From assembly GCF_020037015.1 (NCBI RefSeq), contig NZ_JAIQDE010000005.1:62001-126000 (forward strand): DNA of 64,000 nucleotides. Reading direction: 5' to 3'. Below, piece by piece: positions 20,161 through 27,894 of the stretch; position 1 is the stretch's first letter; each line of letters opens with the position of its first letter. A program made the position numbers and the translations under genes. Source of the stretch: Corallococcus sp. AS-1-6. GTDB taxonomy: Bacteria; Myxococcota; Myxococcia; Myxococcales; Myxococcaceae. Below the pieces are notes generated by a model, which did not search any database, was not told the DNA's origin, and saw nothing but the letters and a program-made list of their open reading frames with translations.

Positions 20161-20195
20161 TCCCTTCCCTCCACCTCCCACCGAGTCCCCACCAC

Positions 20196-20993
20196 ATGAG
20201 CCCCAGCGAAAACGCCCCCCTCCCGCCGTCACCCCTCCGCTCCCTGCGCTGGCCGCTGGGCATCGCCGCCGCCGTGGCGCTCCTGGGAGGTTCGGGCTAC
20301 TTCCTGCTGCGCACGCCGGAGCCGCCCCCCGTCCCCACGCCCGCGGTCGCCGAGCCCACGCCTCCGGCGCCGCCCGCGCCCCCGGCGGTGCAGCTCTCCG
20401 GAACCGACGCCCGCGTGAGGGAGCTGTTGAAGGGGCTGTCCAGCGACGCGGACTTCGCGCGCTGGCTGGCCTCCGAGGACCTGGCCCGCCGCTTCGCCGC
20501 GTCCGCGAACCTGATCGCGGAAGGCCAGAGCCCGCGCATGCCCCTGTCCTTCATGGCGCCCGCCGGGACCTTCCGCGCGACAAAGCGTCACGGCCACCTG
20601 GTCACGTCGCCGGAAAGCCATACCCGTTACGACGGGGTGACCCGCGTCATCTCCTCCCTGGACGCGAAGCGGGCGGGACAGGTGTATCAGGAGCTCAAGC
20701 CGCTGCTGGACGCCGCCCACGCGGAGCTGGCCCCGCCGGGCCGGAGCCTGGACGCGACGCTGTCCCGGGCCATCGGGCGGCTCACCCGGGTCCCTGTGCC
20801 CAGGACGGCTCCGGAGCTCACGCCGAAGGGCGCGCTCTACGCCTACGCGGATCCGGACCTGGAAGCGCTGGGCGCGGCGGAGAAGCACCTGCTGCGGATG
20901 GGCCCGGAGAACATGCGCAAGGTGCAGGCGAAGCTCACCGAACTGGCGGCCGCCCTGGGCCTGCCGTCGCCGGAGCAGGCCCGCGTGCCGTAG
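20196..20993 (+). CDS. DUF3014 domain-containing membrane protein
   Basis: 265 residues. One N-terminal membrane helix (WPLGIAAAVALLGGSGYFLL), a Pro/Ala-rich spacer, then a domain with SDADFARWLASEDLARRFAASANLIAEG, HTRYDGVTRVISSLDA, YQELKPLLDAAHAELAPPG and a C-terminal LYAYADPDLEALGAAEKHLLRMGPENMRKVQAKL, matching the DUF3014 pattern. Single-pass inner-membrane protein with a periplasmic domain; function unknown. It starts 35 bases after the OmpA gene. Confidence 0.8.
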   Translation: MSPSENAPLPPSPLRSLRWPLGIAAAVALLGGSGYFLLRTPEPPPVPTPAVAEPTPPAPPAPPAVQLSGTDARVRELLKGLSSDADFARWLASEDLARRFAASANLIAEGQSPRMPLSFMAPAGTFRATKRHGHLVTSPESHTRYDGVTRVISSLDAKRAGQVYQELKPLLDAAHAELAPPGRSLDATLSRAIGRLTRVPVPRTAPELTPKGALYAYADPDLEALGAAEKHLLRMGPENMRKVQAKLTELAAALGLPSPEQARVP

Positions 20994-21043
20994 CCCTCTG
21001 ACGTGCGGTGTCTGGCTTTGAAGACACCCGCGCGCTACTCGCA

Positions 21044-21063
21044 AGGGGGGCACCGGGGCCCCC
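21044..21063 (+). terminator. GC hairpin after the DUF3014 gene
   Basis: A GGGGGC / GCCCCC stem with a loop of about six bases, about 50 bases after the DUF3014 stop and ahead of the biosynthetic operon. There is no T-run after it, so it is a weak candidate. Confidence 0.35.
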
Positions 21064-21124
21064 GCCGTGTCTACCCCTGGCGCGCTTTACGCCACGTGCT
21101 GTTCCAGGCGACTGTTCACTGGCT

Positions 21125-21145
21125 GGACGCGACCAGTCCGCGTCC
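21125..21145. promoter_or_regulatory. 7-7-7 inverted repeat upstream of the seven-gene operon
   Basis: GGACGCG at 21125-21131 and CGCGTCC at 21139-21145 form a perfect inverted repeat with a 7-base spacer. It lies about 90 bases before the first gene of the operon at 21238. Size and symmetry suit a dimeric helix-turn-helix regulator; which one is unknown. Confidence 0.45.
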
Positions 21146-21148
21146 CTG

Positions 21149-21164
21149 ATCAAGACCTCTTGAT
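21149..21164. promoter_or_regulatory. 6-4-6 inverted repeat next to the first
   Basis: ATCAAG at 21149-21154 and CTTGAT at 21159-21164 with spacer ACCT. It is AT-richer than its surroundings and ends three bases before the small open frame at 21168. Could be an operator or an RNA hairpin in the leader. Confidence 0.4.
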
Positions 21165-21167
21165 TCC

Positions 21168-21221
21168 ATGAACACGTATGCCTTTGCGCCGGCGCCCGCC
21201 GCCAGCGGCAGCATTGCGTAG
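21168..21221 (+). CDS. Possible 17-residue leader or precursor peptide
   Basis: An ATG at 21168 opens a frame reading MNTYAFAPAPAASGSIA and stops at TAG 21219-21221, 16 bases before the GTG of the first operon gene. No clear ribosome site precedes it. It could be a leader peptide, a very short precursor peptide for the downstream enzymes, or chance. Low confidence. Confidence 0.2.
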   Translation: MNTYAFAPAPAASGSIA

Positions 21222-21237
21222 CCAGAGGGGGAAGTCC

Positions 21238-21972
21238 GTGGCTGATACAGGTGGTGGCGCATCCCGGGACGAGGAGCTCGCCTCCCGTCTTGCGGCGATG
21301 GGCGTCCTGGAGACGCGGATGGCCCGGCTCGGCGCCGGCCAGCCGCCCGTGGTGATGGCAGGCCCCTTCTTCCACGCGACGGCCCCCGCCGAGGTCGAGC
21401 GCGTGCGCCAGTTCCGCGACGCCCAGTACCGCGCGCGCCTGAGCTACCTGCTGAGCCCCGAGCAGCTCCAGCTCGACTGGCGGTTGGAGCTGGACGAGCG
21501 CAGCGCGCACTTCCACGCCAGCCGCGAAGGCCAACTGCTGGGGAGCCTGCGCATCACCCCCGCCCCCTTCGAGTTCCAGGCGCTCGCCCCCACCCTGGAG
21601 GCCGGGGCGCCCCGCTTCCAGGGCTACGCGGAGTTCAGCCGGCTGGTCGTGGATCCGGACGCGCGCAGCCCCTCCGTCACGCCGCGCCTGCTCATCGCGG
21701 CCTGCACCTGGGCGATGACGGAGGGCTACGTCGGCATCGTCGGGTTGTGCCGCCGCGCGGCGCGCACCGTGTTCGAGCGCTACGGCCTGACCGCGGCCAC
21801 CGAGGAGCCGCACCACGTGCCCATGCGGGGCCCCCAGCCCTACACGCTCATGGCGGGCACCTGGCCACGGCTCATCGCCGCGAGCACCCGGATGTCCGAA
21901 CGACTCACCCGCCTCCGGCTGAATGACTCACCGGACGCCTACACCCGCTTGGTTGAGGTGGAACAGACATGA
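21238..21972 (+). CDS. GNAT-fold acyltransferase resembling AHL synthase / N-acyl amino acid synthase FeeM
   Basis: 244 residues from the GTG at 21238, chosen for the strong GAGGGGGAAG ribosome site just before it; an ATG at 21178 in the same frame has none. The core has QFRDAQYRARLSYLL, then LDERSAHFHASREGQLLGSLRITP, GYAEFSRLVVDPDARS, LLIAACTWAMTEGYVGIVGLCRRAARTVFERYGL, the arrangement of autoinducer-synthase/FeeM-like GNATs that acylate an amine from acyl-ACP. First gene of a tight operon; its stop overlaps the next start by 4 bases. Product unknown; the AHL or N-acyl amino acid assignment is inference. Confidence 0.7.
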   Translation: MADTGGGASRDEELASRLAAMGVLETRMARLGAGQPPVVMAGPFFHATAPAEVERVRQFRDAQYRARLSYLLSPEQLQLDWRLELDERSAHFHASREGQLLGSLRITPAPFEFQALAPTLEAGAPRFQGYAEFSRLVVDPDARSPSVTPRLLIAACTWAMTEGYVGIVGLCRRAARTVFERYGLTAATEEPHHVPMRGPQPYTLMAGTWPRLIAASTRMSERLTRLRLNDSPDAYTRLVEVEQT

Positions 21973-22691
21973 CCGACACGACGCAGGCCCCCTCCGGACT
22001 GGAAGCCCTGAAGCAGCGCCGCTCCCAGGTCTGGGACGAGCTGTTGGCCCAGTCCCGCTTCGTCCGCACCATCCAGCAGGGCGAGGTCACCAAGGCGCTC
22101 TACGCGCTGTATCTGATTGAGACGTACCACTACACCCGGCACAACGCCCGCAACCAGGCGCTGGTGGGCGTGCGCTGCGAGGACGACCGGCACTACCAGA
22201 AGTTCTGCTTCAACCACGCCGAGGAGGAGGTCGGCCACGAGCAGATGGCCCTGCACGACGTGGCCAGCATGGGCCTGCCGCCGGGGTTCCCCATCCCTCG
22301 CGCCCTGCCGGCGACCGAGGTCCTCATCGGGTACCTGTATTGGATCTCCTACCAGGGCAATCCCTTGCAGCGCCTGGGGTACAGCTTCTGGGCGGAGAGC
22401 TGCTACGACTACATCCGGCCGCTCCTGGGCCAGGTGCAGAAGACGCTGGGGCTCACCCCGGCGCAGATGACCTTCTTCGTCGCGCACTCGGACATCGACG
22501 CGGAGCACTCGCAGGCGGTCGACGAGATGATCGCCAAGAAGTGCAGGACGCCCGAGGACTGGGAGGACGTGGCGCAGGTGATGGAGACCAGCCTGCGGCT
22601 GACCTGGGAGATGATGGACGCGGTGGCGGACGCCTACGCGCGGCTCGCCGACGGGCGCAGTGACCGGGCCGCCTTCCTCAAGGCGCTGTGA
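21969..22691 (+). CDS. Heme-oxygenase-like diiron oxidase/oxygenase (TenA-like, HDO family)
   Basis: 240 residues, all alpha. Candidate metal ligands are grouped as in HDO enzymes: E51 and H54/H58 in LIETYHYTRHNA, H83/E86/H90 in FNHAEEEVGHE, D97, and a late HSDIDAEHSQAVDE helix. HDO proteins use two irons and O2 for C-C or C-N cleavage or desaturation of amino acids and fatty acids (for example UndA, SznF central domain, BesC). Coupled by a 4-base overlap to the upstream acyltransferase. Substrate unknown, possibly the acylated amino acid. Confidence 0.8.
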   Translation: MTDTTQAPSGLEALKQRRSQVWDELLAQSRFVRTIQQGEVTKALYALYLIETYHYTRHNARNQALVGVRCEDDRHYQKFCFNHAEEEVGHEQMALHDVASMGLPPGFPIPRALPATEVLIGYLYWISYQGNPLQRLGYSFWAESCYDYIRPLLGQVQKTLGLTPAQMTFFVAHSDIDAEHSQAVDEMIAKKCRTPEDWEDVAQVMETSLRLTWEMMDAVADAYARLADGRSDRAAFLKAL

Positions 22692-22701
22692 GCCAGCCGC
22701 C

Positions 22702-23778
22702 ATGGGCGCCTACTTCCGCCACCTGAACTATTCGCTCGGCGACGAGGACTCCAGCGTCGAGCTGCACGCCCTTCCCCCGGACGCCCGGCACGTGGTGGCC
22801 GTGGCCGGCAGCGGAGGGCGCGTGGTGCCGCTGCTCGCGCGCGCGCCCCGGAAGGTGACGTGCGTGGACATCTCCGACACGCAGCTCGCGCTCACCGAGC
22901 TGCGCATCGCCGCGCTCCGGCGACTGAATCACGCGGAGTACCTGGGCCTGCTGGGCTACGAGCCCATGTCCCCCCAGCGCCGGCTGGAGCTGCTCGCCAC
23001 CCTGCCCCTGTCCGGGTCCGCGAGGAAGGCCCTGGACCCCGTGTGGAAGGCGGTGGAGGCCGGCGAGCGCATCGTCTACCTGGGCCGCTTCGAGGGGATG
23101 CTGCGCACGCTGTCGCGCGTCGTCGGGCTGTTCACCGGCCAGCGCGGACGCAAGATGTTCGACCAGCCGGATGTCGCGGGGCAGCGCGCGTACCTGGACG
23201 CGGGCTTTCCCCGGGGCGCGTGGCGGCTGGTGCTCCTGTTGATGGGGAACTCGGCGGTGCTGAACTCGCTGCTCTACCGGGGGGACTTCCCGAAGAAGAA
23301 CCGCCCGGAGAGCGCGTTCCGCATCTACTGGGACCTCTTCGACCGGCTCTTCCGCACGATGCCCGCGCGCTCCAGCTTCTTCCTCCAACTGGTCTTCTTC
23401 GGAGAGCTCCGCTACCCGGAGGGCTATCCCATCGAGTGCGACGCCGACGTCTTCCTGGCGGCGCAGCGGGCCGCGCGCACCGCCGACATCGAATACGTCC
23501 AGGGCGACATCCTCCAGCACGTCCAGGCGCAGCGGGACGTGGACTTCGTGTCCCTCTCCGACGTGCCCTCGTTCCTCCCACCGGAGCGCGAGCGCGGCTT
23601 CCTGGAGGCGCTGAAGCCCGGCCTGGCGCCGGACGCCCTGGTCGTCACCCGGGGACACCTGCGCGTCGCGGCGCCGGAGGTCCAGGGCTACGAGGACGTC
23701 TCCGGCCGCTACACGGACGCCATCGCGCGGGAGCGCACCCAGCTCTGGCGGATCCACTTCTATCAACGACGTCCTTGA
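22702..23778 (+). CDS. DUF3419 family protein (BtaA-like 3-amino-3-carboxypropyl transferase)
   Basis: 358 residues from the ATG at 22702, 10 bases after the HDO gene. Near the N-terminus a methyltransferase-like SAM site reads VVAVAGSGGRVVPLLARAPRKVTCVDIS; later parts include LGRFEGMLRTLSRVVGLFTG, FFLQLVFFGELRYPEGYPIECD and VDFVSLSDVPSFLPP. This is the DUF3419/BtaA pattern. BtaA moves the 3-amino-3-carboxypropyl group of SAM to diacylglycerol in betaine lipid synthesis. No BtaB methyltransferase is nearby, so a homoserine ether or amine without trimethylation, or another acceptor, is likely here. Confidence 0.82.
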   Translation: MGAYFRHLNYSLGDEDSSVELHALPPDARHVVAVAGSGGRVVPLLARAPRKVTCVDISDTQLALTELRIAALRRLNHAEYLGLLGYEPMSPQRRLELLATLPLSGSARKALDPVWKAVEAGERIVYLGRFEGMLRTLSRVVGLFTGQRGRKMFDQPDVAGQRAYLDAGFPRGAWRLVLLLMGNSAVLNSLLYRGDFPKKNRPESAFRIYWDLFDRLFRTMPARSSFFLQLVFFGELRYPEGYPIECDADVFLAAQRAARTADIEYVQGDILQHVQAQRDVDFVSLSDVPSFLPPERERGFLEALKPGLAPDALVVTRGHLRVAAPEVQGYEDVSGRYTDAIARERTQLWRIHFYQRRP

Positions 23779-23791
23779 GGAGCGCCGTTCC

Positions 23792-24676
23792 ATGCATGCC
23801 GTGAAGCTGACGAAGACGTTCGATGCCCAGGCGCTGGAGGCGGCCTATCACGCCGTCCGGCGCCAGGTGGAGGCCCAGCCCGCGGGCTACCCCGGCGAAG
23901 GCCACCAGGGGTGGACCTCCATCTGTCTGCACTCCGCCACGTCGGGCGCGTCGCCGGTGCTGGAGCAGGCCCCGTACCTGCTCGACCTGCTCTCCCGTCT
24001 GGGGTTGAAGCTGCGGCTGGCGCGCCTGCTGCGCCTGGAGCCCGGCGGCGTCATCCGCGAGCACCAGGACGCGTTCCTGTCCAGGCGCATCGTCCGGCTC
24101 CACATCCCCGTCGTCACGCACCCCGACGTGGAGTTCTACGTGGGCGGCCAGCGCTGCGTCTGGGGCGCGGGGGAGTTCTGGTACGGCGACTTCTCCCTGC
24201 CGCACCACGGGGTGAACAAGAGCGGCGTGGCCCGCATCCACCTGGTGCTGGACGTGACGGCGGACGACGCGCTGCTCCACCTGTTCCCGCCCCAGCAGGT
24301 CCCTGCGTCGCTCCAGGCGCTGGGGAGCGACGACACGGAAGGAGAGCTGGATCCACGCGTCATCGAGCGCTTCGCCTTCGACTTCACCCTGCCCCAGGGC
24401 TTCAGCCTCCCGGGCACCGGGCTCGCGCCGCTGACGTCCGAGGCCCGGGGCGGCATGCGCAGGGTGGACAACGAGCTGTGCATCTTCGTCAACGATCAGC
24501 CGATGTTGAAGGCCGTGCCGGTGTCGGAGGACACGGTGGACCTGCTCGGCATGGGGCCGGAGGCGCGCCTGCGCTACACGTTCCGTGGCGAGGCCGTGCG
24601 GGAGGTGACGCTCACCGTGGGCACGACCCCGGTGTACTCGTTCGACGTGCGCCATGGCTCCGGTCAGGCTCATTGA
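23792..24676 (+). CDS. Aspartyl/asparaginyl beta-hydroxylase-like 2-oxoglutarate oxygenase
   Basis: 294 residues. Fe(II) site H91-x-D93 in VIREHQDAFLS with a distal His (H138 or H139 in LPHHGVN) and R148 in GVARIHLVLD for 2-oxoglutarate; RLHIPVVTHPDVEFYVGGQ and WGAGEFWYGDF are typical of the AspH (PF05118) jelly roll. Its last 100 residues (from about 190) form an added domain of unknown nature. It should hydroxylate a carboxylate-bearing substrate, perhaps the product of the neighbouring enzymes. Overlaps the next gene by 23 bases. Confidence 0.83.
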   Translation: MHAVKLTKTFDAQALEAAYHAVRRQVEAQPAGYPGEGHQGWTSICLHSATSGASPVLEQAPYLLDLLSRLGLKLRLARLLRLEPGGVIREHQDAFLSRRIVRLHIPVVTHPDVEFYVGGQRCVWGAGEFWYGDFSLPHHGVNKSGVARIHLVLDVTADDALLHLFPPQQVPASLQALGSDDTEGELDPRVIERFAFDFTLPQGFSLPGTGLAPLTSEARGGMRRVDNELCIFVNDQPMLKAVPVSEDTVDLLGMGPEARLRYTFRGEAVREVTLTVGTTPVYSFDVRHGSGQAH

Positions 24677-25793
24677 GCGCGCGGGGCCTCCGCCCCCGGA
24701 CGAAGCAGGCAGCGCCAGCGCGACGCTGGCGTCGAAGCTCGTCGGCCCCTACGTCGAGCGCGGCACCGAGCCCTTCATCGCGAACACCCGCCACCGCGTC
24801 CTCCTGGCCGAGGTCGACGGCGAGGTGACGCCGCTCATCGTCAACGACGGCGCGGACAGCGACTGCTACCTGACGTCGCCGTTCATCAACTACATCACCT
24901 ACGCGGAGGACTTCGCGCGCTCCGTGAAGGACCCGCGCACGCGGCGGGCGCTCCTCGCGTTCATCCGGGCCGTGCGGGCGGTCATCCGTCCCAGGGACCT
25001 GGACCGGGTCGTCTACGTCAATCACTGGATGCTGGCCACGGGGCCGGCGCTCCGCTTCACGCCGGAGCAGTTGGAGCGCCTGACGCGGGCGCTGCGCGAG
25101 CGGTTCCCCCAGCACGCCCTCGTGTTCAAGCGGGCCACCGCGGAGACGGCGGCGGCGGTGGCCGGGGAGCGCCCGGACGCGCGGCTGCACGCCATCTTCA
25201 ACCGGCAGATGTACGTGTGGCGGCACGAGCCAGGGAAGAAGCCGCCCCGGGAGTTCCGGCAGGACCGCAACCTGCTGAACCAGCACCGCGCGAACCTGCG
25301 CAGGCTCACGGCCGGCGAGCCGGGCGTCATCGACCGCCTGCGCGAGCTGTACCGGGCGCTCTACATCGACAAGTACTCCGACCATAACGCCTTCTTCACG
25401 GAGGCCTGGTTCCAGCAGGTGTTCCAGCAGGGGTTGCTGGAGGTCTACGGCATCGAGGTGGACGGCCAGCTCGCCTACTTCGTCACCTGCTTCGTCGCGG
25501 GCGATGAGCTGATCGGCTCCGTGGTGGGCCACGACCCGGTGCTGTCGCGCAAGCACGGCCTCTACCGGGCCGGGATGAGCCACCTGATGCAGCTCGCGGA
25601 GGCGCGGGGCCTGCCGCTCAACCTGAGCTCGGGCTCCGGGCAGTTCAAGCAGAAGCGCGGCGCCACGCAGCTCACCGAGTACGAGCTGCTCTGCTTCTCT
25701 CACCTGCCGTGGCGTGCAAGGCTGTCCTGGTCGCTGCTCCGACGCATCTACAACGCGGTCGGCCCCAGGGTCTTCACCGCCCTGAGCATCTGA
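24654..25793 (+). CDS. FemAB-like GNAT acyltransferase
   Basis: 379 residues. It has a PLIVNDGADSDCYLTSPFINYITYAEDF start seen in a subgroup of double-GNAT proteins, then a C-terminal GNAT half with NLLNQHRANLRRL, LYRALYIDKYSDHNAFFTEAWFQQVF, GIEVDGQLAYFVTCFVAGDELIGSVVGHDPVLSRKHGLYRAGMSHLMQLAEARGL and NLSSGSGQFKQKRGA. Related proteins (Acetyltransf_6, FemAB) transfer aminoacyl or acyl groups. Acceptor unknown; position in the operon suggests action on the same product. Confidence 0.75.
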   Translation: MAPVRLIERAGPPPPDEAGSASATLASKLVGPYVERGTEPFIANTRHRVLLAEVDGEVTPLIVNDGADSDCYLTSPFINYITYAEDFARSVKDPRTRRALLAFIRAVRAVIRPRDLDRVVYVNHWMLATGPALRFTPEQLERLTRALRERFPQHALVFKRATAETAAAVAGERPDARLHAIFNRQMYVWRHEPGKKPPREFRQDRNLLNQHRANLRRLTAGEPGVIDRLRELYRALYIDKYSDHNAFFTEAWFQQVFQQGLLEVYGIEVDGQLAYFVTCFVAGDELIGSVVGHDPVLSRKHGLYRAGMSHLMQLAEARGLPLNLSSGSGQFKQKRGATQLTEYELLCFSHLPWRARLSWSLLRRIYNAVGPRVFTALSI

Positions 25794-25816
25794 CCGCGCC
25801 TTCCGTCGAGGACCGC

Positions 25817-26452
25817 ATGCTCTACACGCCCCGCACCTTCCAGGAGTCCGACCTCCCCACGCTGCACGCGTTCATGAAGCAGCACAGCTTCGCGACCGTC
25901 ATCTCGCAGGGCGCGGGGCACAACGTCTCGCACGTGCCCCTGCTGCTGGTGCCGGGACAGGGCGACAAGGGCACGCTGATGGGGCACCTGGCGCGCGCCA
26001 ACCCGCACTGGAAGGACTTCAACGGCGAGCAGCCGGTCCTCTGCGTCTTCCACGGCCCGCACGCCTACATCTCACCCACCTGGTACAAGGTCCGGCCCGC
26101 GGTGCCGACCTGGAACTACGCGGTGGTGCACGCGCTCGGGCGGCCACGGCTCATCGACACGCCGGCGGAGCTGTCGAAGCTCATCGACGTGACGCTCGCG
26201 GAGTACGAGCCCGCGATTGGAGCCCCCAGCCATGAGGCGTACCTGCCCGACGAGCTCCGCGCGCGGATGCTGGAGCAGATCGTCGGCTTCGAGCTGCCCA
26301 TCGAAGAACTCCAGGGCAAGTTCAAGCTGGGCCAGAACCGCTCCGCGGAGGACCAGGCGGGGATGATGGAAGCCCTCGCGGGCCAGGGCGGCGACGCGCT
26401 GGCCCTGCTCGAGTTGATGCGCGAGCGCGCCCGCGCGCGCGGAAGACCCTGA
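25817..26452 (+). CDS. PaiB-like FMN-binding protein
   Basis: 211 residues from the ATG at 25817. The sequence MLYTPRTFQESDLPTLHAFMKQHSFATVIS, SHVPLLLVPG, GHLARANPHWKDF, CVFHGPHAYISPTWY, VPTWNYAVVHALG and GKFKLGQNRS is the full PaiB/negative-regulator flavin-binding split-barrel family. Some members are annotated as transcription repressors, but the fold is that of flavin reductases or oxidases; in this operon an enzymatic role is as likely. No HTH is visible. Starts 23 bases after the GNAT gene. Confidence 0.9.
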   Translation: MLYTPRTFQESDLPTLHAFMKQHSFATVISQGAGHNVSHVPLLLVPGQGDKGTLMGHLARANPHWKDFNGEQPVLCVFHGPHAYISPTWYKVRPAVPTWNYAVVHALGRPRLIDTPAELSKLIDVTLAEYEPAIGAPSHEAYLPDELRARMLEQIVGFELPIEELQGKFKLGQNRSAEDQAGMMEALAGQGGDALALLELMRERARARGRP

Positions 26453-26481
26453 CGCAGTCCCTCTCTCCGGAGGCCCCGCAC

Positions 26482-27894
26482 ATGGCCAGGCAGCGCATCC
26501 TCACCCCTTCCGAACCGCTGAAGCGGACGTGGGCGCTGAGCGCCGTGGACGTCGCGCTGAAGGACATGTTCGTGAGCTTCGCGGCGGTCTTCGGCGGGAG
26601 GATCGACACCGAGCGCTTCACCCAGGCCCTGCGCCAGACGCTCATCCGCTATCCGTTCTTCCACGGCACGCTGAGGCAGCAGGAGGACGCGGTGCTCGTC
26701 CTCTGCCACCACCCGCCCCGGCCCGGCACCCGCGAGGGCATGAGCGCCGTGGGCCTGGACCTCGACGACGTGGACGCGCCCTTCCCCACGCGGGACCGGC
26801 GCCTGCTCTACACGGGGGACTTCGTCTCCAGGCTGGTCCCCGGGAAGCCCCCGGTCCACGACGGGCGCCGCCCCCTGCTGCACCTGAAGCTCACGCACTA
26901 CCGCGACGCCTCCGTGGTCGGCCTGTGCTGGAACCACGCGCTGACGGACCTGCACGGCATCTACGACTTCCTCCGGGCAATCTCGGAGGCCTACAGCCAC
27001 CCGGGCCGCGACCCCGGCGCGCCCCCCGTGTTCGACCGGAGGGACATCTGGCGACAGTTGGAAGCGCCGGGAGAAGCGGCCCGTGGCCAGCCTTCGCGGG
27101 AGGGGCGGCACGGCATCGTCCACATCTCACGCGCGAAGGCCGCGCTGGGCATCGCGCGCTACCTGAAGCAGGCCGTGACGGATGCCGTGCCCGTCTGCCT
27201 CTTCCTGGACGAGGACGGCGTCGACGCCATCAAGGCCCAGGCGCTGACCGCCGGCACGAAGGTGTCCACCAACGACGTGGTCAACGCGACGCTGCTGAAG
27301 TTCTTCGGCGAGTGCAACCGCGACCCGCGAGCGCCCCCGGACGTGGGCCTGTACTTCCCCATCGACGTCCGCGAGCTGCTGGGCGCCCCGCCCGGGTCCG
27401 TGGCCAACTGCCTGGGCAACGCCTCCGCGGTGCTGCGCCGCGCGGACCTGTGGAGTTCGAGCGTCACCGAGCTGGCCATGCGCAACCGCGCCGTGGTGTC
27501 CGCCTATGGCCAGACGCAGTTGCGGGATGACCTGCACTGGGCGGACTACTGGCGGCGCCATACGAGCCAGGGCAGCGTGTATCACCACTGGCTGCTCGGA
27601 CGGGACCGCGTCTATTCCTCCAACTGGACCAGCCAGGAGCTGGCGCGCGTGAGCTTCGACGGCGCGGCCTTCGTCACGCTGCTGCGAAGCTCCCAGCTCA
27701 ACACGTGGCTGCTGCTACCGGCCTTCCACAGCACGGTCCTGCCCCGGATGGAGGACGGCCGGATGAAGCAGGTGGTGCGGGTGGCCGTGCGGCGCGAGCA
27801 CTTCCGGACGCTCGCGCGGCACCTGCGGGAATGGCCTCACGTGCAGGAGGCCATCCGCCTGGACACCGGCAGCTCCGCCAGCGCCGGGTCCTGA
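26482..27894 (+). CDS. BAHD-like / condensation-fold acyltransferase
   Basis: 470 residues. The catalytic HxxxD is H152-A-L-T-D156 in GLCWNHALTDLHGIYDF. The plan of two CoA-acyltransferase-like lobes is visible: LKRTWALSAVDV at the start, TLIRYPFFHGTLR, then KVSTNDVVNATLLKFFGECNRD and LYFPIDVRELLGAPPGSVANCLGN, the last two close to the plant transferase (BAHD, PF02458) family; the classic DFGWG is not seen, a VYSSNWTSQEL segment may take its place. It would ester- or amide-link an acyl group. Last gene of the operon, overlapping the convergent gene by 58 bases. Confidence 0.72.
   Translation: MARQRILTPSEPLKRTWALSAVDVALKDMFVSFAAVFGGRIDTERFTQALRQTLIRYPFFHGTLRQQEDAVLVLCHHPPRPGTREGMSAVGLDLDDVDAPFPTRDRRLLYTGDFVSRLVPGKPPVHDGRRPLLHLKLTHYRDASVVGLCWNHALTDLHGIYDFLRAISEAYSHPGRDPGAPPVFDRRDIWRQLEAPGEAARGQPSREGRHGIVHISRAKAALGIARYLKQAVTDAVPVCLFLDEDGVDAIKAQALTAGTKVSTNDVVNATLLKFFGECNRDPRAPPDVGLYFPIDVRELLGAPPGSVANCLGNASAVLRRADLWSSSVTELAMRNRAVVSAYGQTQLRDDLHWADYWRRHTSQGSVYHHWLLGRDRVYSSNWTSQELARVSFDGAAFVTLLRSSQLNTWLLLPAFHSTVLPRMEDGRMKQVVRVAVRREHFRTLARHLREWPHVQEAIRLDTGSSASAGS

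Noticed and set aside
22702-23778. Betaine lipid synthesis operon
   Set aside because: Only a BtaA-like protein is present; no BtaB-type N-methyltransferase is found nearby, so DGTS synthesis cannot be claimed.
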